A DNA stretch of 64,000 bases from assembly GCF_014696615.1 (NCBI RefSeq), contig NZ_JACJQJ010000010.1, positions 62,001 to 126,000 on the forward strand, written 5' to 3'. This document shows positions 16,777 through 25,683 of this stretch, one piece after another. Position 1 is the first letter of the stretch, and every line of letters begins with the position of its first letter. This DNA comes from Nostoc linckia FACHB-104. Lineage in GTDB: Bacteria > Cyanobacteriota > Cyanobacteriia > Cyanobacteriales > Nostocaceae. The notes beneath the pieces are model-generated. The model was given only the letters and a program-made list of their open reading frames with translations, did not search any database and was not told the origin of the DNA. Both the position numbers and the translations under genes were made by a program.

Positions 16777-17301
16777 TTATCTGCCCATATAACGACTAGC
16801 CATTTGGATAGCGTCAGAAATATCGACATCCCCATCATTATCGGAATCCAGGAAACTGCTGAGTACTGGATTTCCCCCAGCTTGGAAACCTTGAGTATTA
16901 GCCCCAGATTGCAAGAAGTTCAGCACTACAGGCACAATTTGGGGTAGTAATTGTTGAATCATCCCAGCATCCAAGCCGGTGCGTTGAGCCGCAAATTCCG
17001 CTACTTGTTGCTGTAACGCAGGAGAAAATATGGAATTAACTGCTGCGGAATTAGGCGAAGTACCTGCAAATTCATTGACTACAGATTGCACCGCTTCACT
17101 ACCTTCTGTAGCTTGCTTTTCTTGTAAAGCCGATCGCACTTGACCACCCACAACCGACAACAGCGATTGAATTGTAGAAGAGTCTGCACCAGTGCTATTA
17201 CTCAATTGATCTACAGTGCTAATAATACTTCCCAATTGTCCTAAACTGGCTTGCTGATTAGGATTGGCAACAGCACCAAGAATTTGATCAAAAAGTCCCA
17301 T
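16777..17301 (-). CDS. DUF937 protein with a C-terminal EF-hand-like calcium loop
   Basis: 174 residues. The body (MGLFDQILGAVANPNQQASL through VVLNFLQSG) is the DUF937 helical type, with small-residue-rich helices and a run of glutamines and serines. The tail has DSDNDGDVDISDA, a D-x-D-x-D-G-x-x-D loop of EF-hand/dockerin style, followed by MASRYMGR. The start at 17301 is preceded by AAGGAG about ten bases upstream; the upstream in-frame extension looks non-native. A role as a calcium-responsive soluble protein is inference. Confidence 0.85.
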   Translation of the reverse strand: MGLFDQILGAVANPNQQASLGQLGSIISTVDQLSNSTGADSSTIQSLLSVVGGQVRSALQEKQATEGSEAVQSVVNEFAGTSPNSAAVNSIFSPALQQQVAEFAAQRTGLDAGMIQQLLPQIVPVVLNFLQSGANTQGFQAGGNPVLSSFLDSDNDGDVDISDAIQMASRYMGR

Positions 17302-17475
17302 AAGTTTTTTTCTCCTTATGTTAGTCTCAAAATCAGTGGTTGATGGCACATCGTCTTCGATGAATCATCCCTACAAGCATCTTAGAAGAAAACTGCAGAG
17401 ACATCAGTCGCTAGTTAAGAAGTGTGGGCCGTAACTACAACAGGAATTTATTAACGCACTCTTGAAACAAACACT

Positions 17476-17727
17476 ATGACCAGAGTAAATCTAGACTTAC
17501 CCGAAGAAGTATTCTCAGCCCGTCGTCTGGCTCCAGATGATTTTGTGCGTGATATGCGCCTAGCGGCTGCTATCTACTGGTATCAAAAAGGTGAAATTTC
17601 CCAGGAAAAAGCTGCCCAAATTGCAGGTTTAAACCGCCGCGACTTTCTTGCAGCCCTTGCTCGTGAGCAAGTAGATGTATTTACTGTAGACTTTGATGAT
17701 TTACAACAAGAATTAAACCGTGGCTGA
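17476..17727 (+). CDS. UPF0175 family protein (antitoxin-like)
   Basis: 83 residues, MTRVNLDLPEEVFSARRLAP then VRDMRLAAAIYWYQKGEISQEKAAQIAGLNRRDFLAALA, the typical UPF0175 pattern with a small HTH-like unit. Such genes precede DUF3368 PIN-like genes, forming a proposed toxin-antitoxin-like pair. The next ORF overlaps by eight bases but is truncated (see next entry), so this may be an orphaned antitoxin. Confidence 0.9.
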   Translation: MTRVNLDLPEEVFSARRLAPDDFVRDMRLAAAIYWYQKGEISQEKAAQIAGLNRRDFLAALAREQVDVFTVDFDDLQQELNRG

Positions 17728-17884
17728 ACGTCCTGCAATTAATACCTCTCCTCTGATTTTTTTGACTAAGGGTTGCTTTCTCCATCTATTGCAAATAGTC
17801 AGTCCAGAAATTATTGTCCCCCAAGCTGTCGCTACGGAAATTCAAGCATACGGGGAGATAGATGTAACAACCCTTCCCCTTTGA
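17720..17884 (+). pseudogene. Truncated DUF3368 / PIN-like gene
   Basis: Starts at GTG 17720 overlapping the upstream stop by eight bases. It reads AERPAINTSPLIFLTKGCFL, then IVSPEIIVPQAVATEIQAYG and stops after 54 residues. INTSPLIFL carries the first PIN-type aspartate position as N-T-S and VPQAVATEI the conserved helix start, but the remaining two thirds of a family protein of about 150-160 residues are missing. The sequence breaks down in a CCCTTCCCCTTT-rich segment, suggesting a repeat-linked deletion. Confidence 0.75.
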
Positions 17885-18048
17885 CCTTTTCCCTTTACCC
17901 AATCGACACCTGTCAATATTTGTGTGTTGAACTACTAGATTTGTGGAGATAGCGATCGCACTTTGCTATTGTCGGTGTTTTCCCTAGGGATTTGGGCATT
18001 ATAGGGCCAGCCTTTGTTGCAATGTGATGCCAGACTTTTGCTCAAATC

Positions 18049-20319
18049 ATGTCCTTGAACTCTGCCAACAAGTACCTTCTGAAATCAAATAACCGGATAC
18101 AACTCAACTTAATTCTCATTATTCCCTTTGTGCTGCAAATTTTTGCGGCTGTGGGATTAGTTGGGTATCTCTCATTTAAAAATAGTCAAAAAGCTGTGAA
18201 CAATCTGGCTGAACAGTTGATTGATAAAGCTGGTCAGCAGGTTGACGATCGCCTGGATATGTATTTGGCGTTACCCATTCAATTAACCCAAATAAATGTA
18301 GATGCGATCGCCAATCGCGAATTAAATCTTAACGATCCCATAGCTAGCGGGCATTATTTTTGGAGACAAGCCAAAGCTTTTCCCCATCTCAGCTATGTTG
18401 GCTATAGTTTAATCGATAAAAGAGAAGCTGGCGCAGGACGTTGGATTAAAGGAGTTGACCTAGTACTTTATGAGAACTTGAGCAGCGGTAAAGCTTCAGA
18501 CTATGTTGCTGATGCTCAAGGCGATCGCGCTAAACTTTTGCAAAGCTATGATTTCAATCCCTTAACTGAGCCTTGGTATAAAGATACCGTCACCGCAGGC
18601 AAGTTGACCTGGAGTAAGATTAAAGCGGCTGAAATTCGTAATTCACAATTTACTGAGGCGGGAAAAGCACTGCAAAAGCAGGATGATTCTTTAGATAATG
18701 GGCTTGATTATTACATTGCGGTTTCTGCTGCTGCTCCATTCTATGACAACAACCGCAAGTTGCTGGGCGTTACAAGTATCGATTTGGCATTAACTAGTAT
18801 TAGTGATTTTCTGCGCCACCTCAAAGTTAGCCCTGCTGGTCAGGTGTTTATTATTGAGCGTAATGGTAAGTTGGTTGGGAGTTCTGGGAATTTTCCTATT
18901 TTGTACAAGGTGAATAACCAAGTAGAACGATACAGCGCCTTCGACATTCCCGATCGCCTGATTCGCACTGTAGCGCAAGGGTTGCAAAAGCGGTTTCATA
19001 GCCTGCAAGCAATCCAGAATCAGCAAGAGTTTAATATTGTTTTCAATGGCGAAAAACAGTTTCTTCAAATCAAACCGTGGCGAGACAAGTACGGTTTAGA
19101 CTGGCTGGTGGTTGTGGCTGTACCCGAATCTGATTTTATGGCACAAATTCATGCCCACAATCGTACAACTATGCTGTTGTGTTTGGGGGCTTTGGTAATT
19201 GCCACAATTATTGCAATTTCTACTTCTAGACGGATTGCTCAACCAATTTTACGACTAAGTCAAGCAGCGGAGGCGATCGCTAATGGCAAATTGGATCAAA
19301 ATGTTGCATCCTCAAATGTCCGCGAATTAGATATTCTGGCTCGTGCTTTCAACTACATGGCGCAGCAATTGCAAGAATCATTTCAGGCTTTAGCACAAAC
19401 CAATGAACAATTAGAACATCGGGTAGAAGAACGGACTGCGGATTTGACAAATACTCTCCAAGAACTGCAACAAACCCAAGCGCGGATGATTCAATCCGAA
19501 AAAATGTCCAGCTTAGGACAAATGGTTGCAGGAGTTGCCCATGAAATCAATAATCCGGTTAATTTTATTCATGGTAACGTCGATTTTGTCCATGATTATA
19601 CGGAGAGTCTTTTGGAGTTAGTGCAACTATACCAAAGCGAATATCCCAACCCCACATCAGCGATCGCAGAAAAAATTAGCGATATAGATTTAGAATTTGT
19701 CAGCGAAGATTTGCTGAAGTTACTCACCTCCATGAAACTGGGGACTGAACGCATCCGCGAAATTGTCAAATCTCTGCGAAACTTCTCCCGCTTAGACGAA
19801 GCGGAAATCAAAGAGGTTGATATCCATGAAGGTATTGAAAGTACATTGCTAATTTTGCATCATCGCTTACAACCTGAACCCGGTGCTGTGGCGATCGCAG
19901 TCATTCGCGATTATGCTACCTTACCGCTAGTCGAGTGTTATCCTGGGCAACTCAATCAAGTATTGATGAATATTCTGGCAAACGCCATTGATGCAATAGA
20001 AGAAGCCAACATTCACCGCACATCCCAGGAAATTCAAGCAAATTCCAGCCAAATTACCATCTCCACCACAGTCATCGATGCTGATTGGATAAAAATTGCG
20101 ATCGCTGACAACGGCTTAGGAATGACCGAAGCTGTCATTCAACATATTTTTGACCCTTTCTTCACTACAAAACCTGTCGGTAAGGGAACAGGTATGGGGA
20201 TGTCAATTAGCTATCAAATAATTACAGAAAAACATGGCGGTAAATTAGAGTGTTTTTCTACTCCTGGTAAGGGAACAGAAATTTTAGTTCAGATTCCTAT
20301 CCGCCAGATAAATTCCTAA
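18049..20319 (+). CDS. Sensor histidine kinase: dCache-HAMP-HisKA-HATPase
   Basis: 756 residues. TM1 lies near 22-43 and a large extracytoplasmic dCache-like domain near 60-355 (SYVGYSLIDKREAG, FNPLTEPWYKDT, FYDNNRKLLGVTSIDLAL). TM2 is near 373-393, followed by HAMP (ISTSRRIAQPILRLSQ) and a coiled coil. The HisKA H-box AGVAHEINNP has the phospho-histidine at 498. The ATPase has N-box NILANAIDAIEEAN, G1 IADNGLGM, F-box DPFFTTKPVGKG and G2 TGMGMSIS. A roughly 60-residue helical insert follows the H-box, as in the kinases at 35070 and 42223. No response regulator is adjacent. Confidence 0.95.
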   Translation: MSLNSANKYLLKSNNRIQLNLILIIPFVLQIFAAVGLVGYLSFKNSQKAVNNLAEQLIDKAGQQVDDRLDMYLALPIQLTQINVDAIANRELNLNDPIASGHYFWRQAKAFPHLSYVGYSLIDKREAGAGRWIKGVDLVLYENLSSGKASDYVADAQGDRAKLLQSYDFNPLTEPWYKDTVTAGKLTWSKIKAAEIRNSQFTEAGKALQKQDDSLDNGLDYYIAVSAAAPFYDNNRKLLGVTSIDLALTSISDFLRHLKVSPAGQVFIIERNGKLVGSSGNFPILYKVNNQVERYSAFDIPDRLIRTVAQGLQKRFHSLQAIQNQQEFNIVFNGEKQFLQIKPWRDKYGLDWLVVVAVPESDFMAQIHAHNRTTMLLCLGALVIATIIAISTSRRIAQPILRLSQAAEAIANGKLDQNVASSNVRELDILARAFNYMAQQLQESFQALAQTNEQLEHRVEERTADLTNTLQELQQTQARMIQSEKMSSLGQMVAGVAHEINNPVNFIHGNVDFVHDYTESLLELVQLYQSEYPNPTSAIAEKISDIDLEFVSEDLLKLLTSMKLGTERIREIVKSLRNFSRLDEAEIKEVDIHEGIESTLLILHHRLQPEPGAVAIAVIRDYATLPLVECYPGQLNQVLMNILANAIDAIEEANIHRTSQEIQANSSQITISTTVIDADWIKIAIADNGLGMTEAVIQHIFDPFFTTKPVGKGTGMGMSISYQIITEKHGGKLECFSTPGKGTEILVQIPIRQINS

Positions 20320-20653
20320 ATGACTGCCTAAATTAGTAAAGATAAAGTTAAATTTTGATGTTTTGAGCTTTTATAGTTACCTTAAAAATCATCACACTAA
20401 GTATAAAAACACCCATAATTCAAGGCTTTTAGTAAGAGATAAATAATTATTAAGATATAAGTTTTTACACTTTACATTACTTACTATTCATGAATTAAAA
20501 TCATTAAAAATCGTATTTTTACTACATAAAATTAATATTTTAAATAATCTTTTATTAACCTCTTATTAATTGAAAAAGATTGCTCCTCCTAGATAATTGA
20601 CGCTGGCTATTTTCTCCAAATTAAGCCTCGTCCAAACCATTAGGGGGTACACA
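20320..20653. other. Intergenic, about 330 bp
   Basis: AT-rich; presumably carries the promoter of the DUF839 gene. Nothing else recognised. Confidence 0.5.
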
Positions 20654-21913
20654 TTGAATTTATCAAGACGTAAGTTCTTTACCCTAGCAGGAGCATCAGC
20701 TACAGGTGCCGTTCTGCTATCTCCTTTGCAAGCCTTCTATGCTAAACCTGCGATCGCTGCTGGCCCCTACGGCAATTTAGTACCTGACCCCAATGGAGTA
20801 TTAGATTTGCCCGCTGGATTCACCTACCGCAGACTATCCGAAACAGGCCAAACGATGAATGATGGTTACCGAGTACCCGGTGGTCACGATGGTATGGGTG
20901 CCTTCCCAAGTTCCAATGGTAGTACGATTTTAATTCGCAATCACGAACTTGCTCCTACTTCTAGCAATGGTCTGGGCGCACCCAATAACAGAAAATACAA
21001 CACAAATGCGAGAGGCGGTTGCACTAAATTGATTGTTAATTCTTCTCGTAACTTGGTAGAACATCGAGGAATCTTAGCCGGAACTATTCGCAATTGTGCT
21101 GGTGGCCCTACACCTTCAGGGTCTTGGTTAACCTGTGAGGAAACTTTTGAAACCAATAACAGCAAGAGACATGGTTATGTTTTTGAAGTTCCCAGTAGTG
21201 CAACTACTTTTGTTACCCCCGTTCCGCTAACCGCGATGGGGCGTTTTAACCATGAAGCTGCCGCTGTAGATCCCAATACAGGGTATGTTTACATGACAGA
21301 AGACCGGGGAGACGGGCTTTTTTACCGCTTCGTTCCTAACCAAAACACTAACCTAAGTGCTGGTGGTGTATTATACGCCTTAAAGATTACGGGGTCGCCT
21401 GGAATCAACACAACTACAAATTTCCCCAAAAACACGCCTAGGGCGGTGGAATGGGTACAGATTACTAATCCCGATCCCAGCACTGATACCGTCAGAACAC
21501 AAGGCTATAACAATGGTGCTGCTAGGTTCTCCGGTGGAGAAGGCATCTTTTATGGCAATGGTTATGTCTACTTCACTTGCAAGAGTGGTGGTAGTTCTGG
21601 AGATGGGCAGATCTGGCGTTATTCACCTGCTAACAATACTGTTGAACTATATATTGAACCTAACAATTCTGGCGTGCTAGATAATCCAGACAATATTGTA
21701 GTTTTCCCCAACCGTGATATCTTCCTCTGTGAAGATGGGGATGGAAATGATTACATTCTCGGTATCACTCCCAGTGGTACCCTATACAAGTTTGCTAAGA
21801 ATGCCCTCAATACATCGGAGTTCGCCGGGGTTTGCTTCTCTGCCGATGGTCAGACGATGTTTGTTAACATACAGAGTCCAGGAATAACCTTTGCTATCTG
21901 GGGGCCCTGGTAA
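20654..21913 (+). CDS. Tat-exported DUF839 / PhoX-like protein
   Basis: About 419 residues from the TTG at 20654, which has AGGGGG six bases upstream; the TTG further up at 20597 would put extra residues before the signal. The N-terminus LSRRKFFTLAGASATGAVLL is a twin-arginine signal. The body shows PhoX/DUF839 features: PGGHDGMGAF, ILIRNHEL, GGPTPSGSWLTCEETFE, GRFNHEAAAVDPNTGYVYMTED and DNPDNIVVFPNRDIFLCEDG, expected for a beta-propeller metallo-enzyme. PhoX members are Ca/Fe alkaline phosphatases; a phosphatase role is plausible but not proven, and no Pho box is evident. Confidence 0.88.
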   Translation: MNLSRRKFFTLAGASATGAVLLSPLQAFYAKPAIAAGPYGNLVPDPNGVLDLPAGFTYRRLSETGQTMNDGYRVPGGHDGMGAFPSSNGSTILIRNHELAPTSSNGLGAPNNRKYNTNARGGCTKLIVNSSRNLVEHRGILAGTIRNCAGGPTPSGSWLTCEETFETNNSKRHGYVFEVPSSATTFVTPVPLTAMGRFNHEAAAVDPNTGYVYMTEDRGDGLFYRFVPNQNTNLSAGGVLYALKITGSPGINTTTNFPKNTPRAVEWVQITNPDPSTDTVRTQGYNNGAARFSGGEGIFYGNGYVYFTCKSGGSSGDGQIWRYSPANNTVELYIEPNNSGVLDNPDNIVVFPNRDIFLCEDGDGNDYILGITPSGTLYKFAKNALNTSEFAGVCFSADGQTMFVNIQSPGITFAIWGPW

Positions 21914-21960
21914 CCCTATGCAGTTTAAATGGGTAAAAGCTTATCCAGTAACTATAGCAA

Positions 21961-22106
21961 TAAGCTGTTACGCATTTAAATTGTATATTTCGCGCTCAGG
22001 TGCTCAAGAGTCAAAAGTCCAGGGTCAAAGGCTAGCTTGGACTCTTGACTCTTGACCCTTGACAGCCCTAACGACAGAATATTTGATCTAAGTGCGTATC
22101 AGCTTA
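21961..22106. repeat. MITE-like element B, copy 2 (intact, 146 bp)
   Basis: Begins TAAGCTGTTACGCATTTAAA and ends TAAGTGCGTATCAGCTTA. In the inverse orientation it matches 9540-9786 without the nested block. No coding capacity. Confidence 0.85.
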
Positions 22107-22230
22107 CTTGTCGGTTAAGGACAAAAGGGAAAGGGGAAAAGGGGCAAGAAAAAACCTTTAACCCTTACCCTTTTACCTTTTCCCCAAACCAAATTCCGAG
22201 TTGAAAATCCTTAACCGAGCAGTATTGGTA
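22105..22230. repeat. Repeat family D, copy 1
   Basis: Runs from TACTTGTCGGTTAAGG to CCTTAACCGAGCAGTATTGG; these ends are near inverses. The inside is purine-rich then pyrimidine-rich (AAGGGAAAGGGGAAAAGGGG; CCTTTAACCCTTACCC). It abuts element B, sharing one or two bases. An inverted full copy is at 43503-43608. Confidence 0.8.
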
Positions 22231-22244
22231 ACTATCCTCAAATA

Positions 22245-22273
22245 AAATCCCCCAGTGGAGTGCTGAGGGATTT
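22245..22273 (-). terminator. Probable terminator of the PhnD-like gene
   Basis: AAATCCCCCAG and CTGAGGGATTT pair with one mismatch around TGGAGTG. On the minus strand the stem is followed by TTATTTG, and it lies about 95 bases past the minus-strand stop at 22369. Confidence 0.55.
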
Positions 22274-22368
22274 ACTCTGGAACGCGATTTGAGAACAATA
22301 TACAATACAATTGTACTATATACGCACTAAAAAATTATTAAGAAAATTCCATTGTGGTGTCATAATTT

Positions 22369-23169
22369 TCACAAAGACTCATAGCCTGCCTTAAGAGCTG
22401 CATTGTAGATATCCGCGATCGCGTTATAATCTGCTAACTCCACTACCGCAAAGTGCTTGACTCCCACTCGTTGCATTGCTGTCTGTAGTTCAGCATCAGG
22501 CTCAAGCAAAGCTAACTGTATCTGCTCAATTAGAGATTTCCCCAGACGCTGAGCTGCAACTAAAGGTGGCATGGGACAGGGGCCGAGTGCCTCGACTACG
22601 CGCAAGTACTGATATAACTCGGGAAAATCCTGTAATTCTTGTTCTAGTACCACACTATCAATAGCAGCACAATCTACCTTTCCTAGCGCTACCCAGCGAA
22701 TAGAATTTTGGTGAGAACCTGATTGTATAGCTTTGCTAAAAAATTTTTGGGGATATCTTCCCTGTAACAAGCGATGACGCAGCAGATTATAGCCGCTGTT
22801 AGAACCTGGATCGTTGTAGCACAACGTTTTACCAGCTAAATCATCAAACTTGATGACATCGCTATCAGCATTGACTATGACATCTGAAAAGTAAATCGGA
22901 CGGTTGCGATAACGCAGTGCTTGCATCACTGGTGCAACCACAGGCTGCAACTGATCCAACACTATCTGAGAGTAACGAATCAGAGGTAATCCACAAATGA
23001 AAGCTAGGTCTAGTTGGTCTTTTAAAATCAGAGGATCTAATAAAGGGTCACATTCACCCTGCTTTAATTGCGTTTCTGCTCCCAAAACCCGATCCAAATA
23101 AGCCAATACTGCTTCGTAGAAACCAAACCAATTGGGAGCTAAATAGGAAATAGCTTGTAATTTTTTCAA
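22369..23169 (-). CDS. PhnD-like substrate-binding-fold protein without signal peptide
   Basis: 266 residues of the phosphate/phosphonate binding (PhnD, PBP-like) type. Markers are FYEAVLAYLDRVLG, LDLAFICGLPLIRY, DSDVIKFDDLAGKTLCYNDPGSNSG, a serine-rich segment IQSGSHQNSIRWV and GKVDCAAIDSVVLEQ. No export signal is present, so it is probably cytoplasmic or tethered by a partner. The start codon is TTG at 23169, one base after the TAA of the upstream membrane-protein gene, implying translational coupling. No ABC ATPase or permease is adjacent. Confidence 0.85.
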   Translation of the reverse strand: MKKLQAISYLAPNWFGFYEAVLAYLDRVLGAETQLKQGECDPLLDPLILKDQLDLAFICGLPLIRYSQIVLDQLQPVVAPVMQALRYRNRPIYFSDVIVNADSDVIKFDDLAGKTLCYNDPGSNSGYNLLRHRLLQGRYPQKFFSKAIQSGSHQNSIRWVALGKVDCAAIDSVVLEQELQDFPELYQYLRVVEALGPCPMPPLVAAQRLGKSLIEQIQLALLEPDAELQTAMQRVGVKHFAVVELADYNAIADIYNAALKAGYESL

Positions 23170-23170
23170 C

Positions 23171-23470
23171 TTATTTACTAGTAGATTCTACTGTTTCTTG
23201 AGCAATGTTGAAACCTGAAAGTAGCTTGCGGGAATACCAATGAAAACCTAAGAAAATCATACTCACCAAGGTCAGCAGCATCACGGTAAAAATCGTTCCG
23301 TATGCTTTACCATGCCACCACAATTTTTGTACTGCTGCACCAGCGATTCTCACAAGACTCCACAAGCTACCTTGATTGATATGCTGAGAAGCGTGAATTA
23401 TGATTTCCTCGGACGTTGCTGTGTTTTGCTGTTCTAAGATGCCCAAGGGCTTGTTGCTCAACATTGCCAT
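23171..23470 (-). CDS. Small single-span membrane protein, 99 aa
   Basis: Starts MAMLSNKPLGILEQQNTATS; the start at 23470 has GAGGAG eight bases upstream. One hydrophobic span near 62-82 (GTIFTVMLLTLVSMIFLGFHWYS) follows a long cytoplasmic-looking N-terminus. It is immediately upstream of, and apparently co-translated with, the PhnD-like protein, so it may be its membrane anchor or co-receptor. No family recognised. Confidence 0.75.
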   Translation of the reverse strand: MAMLSNKPLGILEQQNTATSEEIIIHASQHINQGSLWSLVRIAGAAVQKLWWHGKAYGTIFTVMLLTLVSMIFLGFHWYSRKLLSGFNIAQETVESTSK

Positions 23471-23694
23471 TTTGATAACTCCTCTAGACCCTAAAATCAA
23501 TCAGATCTCTAAAAACTACGGTAAATCGATAGGAATAAAGAACTTTATAAAAATATGCCATAGCTTGGTTGAAGAAGCAAGCTAGGCATTAGCCATTGAT
23601 GTTTGTAGTTGCAGAGGGAATGAGGCAGGGGGGCAGGGAGCAGGGAACAGGGGGAGAAATAGTTAATGACAAACACCAAACACCCAACACCAAT

Positions 23695-23738
23695 TAGCAA
23701 TTACCCAATGACAAATAACAAATGACAAATGACAAATA
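23695..23738. repeat. STRR of AAATGAC type containing the aldolase start codon
   Basis: Tandem ATGACAAAT / AACAAATGAC words run into the start codon of the KDPG aldolase at 23729, so unit gain or loss would alter its leader and possibly its start. Confidence 0.7.
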
Positions 23739-24391
23739 AAGCTTGGTTATCAAAATTGCGACAACACCGCGCGATCGCAGTTATTCGTGCGTCAAAGATG
23801 GAATTAGCAAAGCAAATGGCTTTGACAGCTGCATCTGGGGGAATGCAGCTGATTGAGATTACTTGGAATAGCGATCGCGCTGGGCAATTAATTAGCCAAC
23901 TCCGCTCAGAATTACCAAACTGTACAATTGGTACTGGTACGCTATTTAACGTCCAGCAGTTACAACAAGCGATCGCCTGTGGTGCAGAGTTTCTATTTAC
24001 ACCCCATGTAGATATAGCAATGATTCAAGCTGCTGTGGAGCAAAATATACCAATCATTCCCGGTGCCTTGTCACCTACAGAAATTGTTACAGCCTGGAAT
24101 CATGGTGCTAGTTGTGTAAAAGTTTTCCCAGTGGATGCGGTAGGAGGGGCGAGTTATATTAAAAGTTTGCAAGGGCCTCTAGGAGAAATTCCTCTAATTC
24201 CTACTGGGGGAGTGACTTTAGACAACGCCAAAGAATTTTTACAAGCAGGTGCGATCGCTGTTGGTTTAAGTAGTCAATTATTTCCTCAGCATTTAGTTAC
24301 ACAAAATAATTGGGCAGTAATTTATCAGCAAGTGCAAAGTTTGATACAGCAATTAGGGTACTTTAGGGTAGAAGCAGATAATTTTCCCTAA
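23729..24391 (+). CDS. eda: KDPG/KHG aldolase
   Basis: 220 residues, a class I aldolase splitting 2-keto-3-deoxy-6-phosphogluconate to pyruvate and glyceraldehyde 3-phosphate (Entner-Doudoroff), or the hydroxyglutarate analogue. E43 in QLIEITWN and the Schiff-base lysine K131 in SCVKVFP match the family catalytic pair. GTGTLFN and PTGGVTLDN form the substrate and phosphate loops. Alone in its transcription unit; no edd partner in the window, so another acid sugar route may feed it. Confidence 0.95.
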   Translation: MTNKAWLSKLRQHRAIAVIRASKMELAKQMALTAASGGMQLIEITWNSDRAGQLISQLRSELPNCTIGTGTLFNVQQLQQAIACGAEFLFTPHVDIAMIQAAVEQNIPIIPGALSPTEIVTAWNHGASCVKVFPVDAVGGASYIKSLQGPLGEIPLIPTGGVTLDNAKEFLQAGAIAVGLSSQLFPQHLVTQNNWAVIYQQVQSLIQQLGYFRVEADNFP

Positions 24392-24415
24392 ACACCATAG
24401 TTAAGTATATTTACG

Positions 24416-24928
24416 ATGAAAAATAAAAATCATCATCGATGGATACACCGCTTACCCATATTTATGACTGGTGTAGCACTCAGTTTGATTGTGGCAAATC
24501 CTGGAATTTGTGAAGTTACCGCCAAAGCTAAAGATGATACCGTTACCCAAACAATCGAGACACTAAAACAATCAGATCAACGCTGGATTCAAATTAATCT
24601 TTCTAAGCAACGGCTAATAGCTTGGGAAGGTAAAACGCCTATTTATGCGATCGTGATTTCTACGGGTAAAAAGTCTACCCCTACTCGCATTGGCTCGTTT
24701 AAAATTCAGTCTAAACACAAATCTGCGAGGATGCGGGGTAGAAACTACGATGTTCCGGACGTACCCTATACCATGTATTACAAAGGTGGTTACGGAATAC
24801 ACGGTGCTTACTGGCATAATAAGTTTGGCACTCCAGTTAGCCACGGCTGTATAAATGTTGCACCAAATCATGCTAAGTGGTTATTTAATTGGGCATCAAT
24901 AGGAACTTCTGTATTCATTCATAAATAA
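24416..24928 (+). CDS. L,D-transpeptidase (YkuD), copy 1
   Basis: 170 residues with an N-terminal signal peptide (about 1-32). The YkuD domain spans about 56-170: H129 in [10 protein letters not shown] and the catalytic cysteine C145 in PVSHGCINV. It cross-links peptidoglycan (3-3 links) or attaches partners at the periplasmic face. Only 24 bases after the aldolase stop, though relatedness of the two is doubtful. It is a close paralogue of the gene at 25684. Confidence 0.94.
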   Translation: MKNKNHHRWIHRLPIFMTGVALSLIVANPGICEVTAKAKDDTVTQTIETLKQSDQRWIQINLSKQRLIAWEGKTPIYAIVISTGKKSTPTRIGSFKIQSKHKSARMRGRNYDVPDVPYTMYYKGGYGIHGAYWHNKFGTPVSHGCINVAPNHAKWLFNWASIGTSVFIHK

Positions 24929-25683
24929 CAAGCTTTATCCCTATTAAAAACCAGCCTCAAAAAAATATTGTGATGAGATTCCCATATCAAAATTCCCTGG
25001 GAATCTCTGGAATAAAGATAAATGGAATTGAAGTAAAATATAGAGGAAAAGACTCATAAAGTCATTCTCAAAGCACGATGAGAATTTCAAAAAATCTGTA
25101 TTAAACCTTAAACTAGGCACGATTTCTCATTTGGGTAATAAGGTATCTAGCAGTGCCCATGCTGCAAAATAACTCGTGTTTAGAGGTGCTTAAAAAACTC
25201 TGGAAACATATACTACTTATTTTCATACTTTATCTGTTTATACTGCACAAACAGGCTTAATTTTTGCGGCAATAACCTTTGGACAGATTGCGGAATCCAT
25301 TAATTAATAATTAATTAAATTTGGACTACTCTGGGTTCTTCTGCACATCATCTGCATTTGAAAACAGCATTTGTCAATATGTAGCCAGCGAACAGATTTA
25401 ATTAAGATTTTTCTATCCGTAGTCAACTTATCTGCATGATATATCTATATATGAATTAATCTTAATATGATATATCAACGATTAATTATTCGTAGAAAAA
25501 TAAAATTCCCGACCGATGCAAAAAATTATTAATCAGGGAATTGTCTTTTTAACCAATATTTAATCTTCTAATTTTTTTATAGAAAATCAGTATATCTCTG
25601 CCAAAAGAGCATTGTGCAAAAAATGGGGAAAGATTCAAGCTTAAAGAAGCAAAATTTAGCAAACGAACAGAAGGTGAGACTTT
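24929..25683. other. Gap between the two L,D-transpeptidase genes, with a hairpin
   Basis: About 755 bp, AT-rich. 24975-25007 is a hairpin with 10-bp perfect arms (GAGATTCCCA and TGGGAATCTC), possibly marking the end of the first gene's transcript though no U-run follows. 25430-25490 has alternating TGATATATC-type words. No gene seen. Confidence 0.55.
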
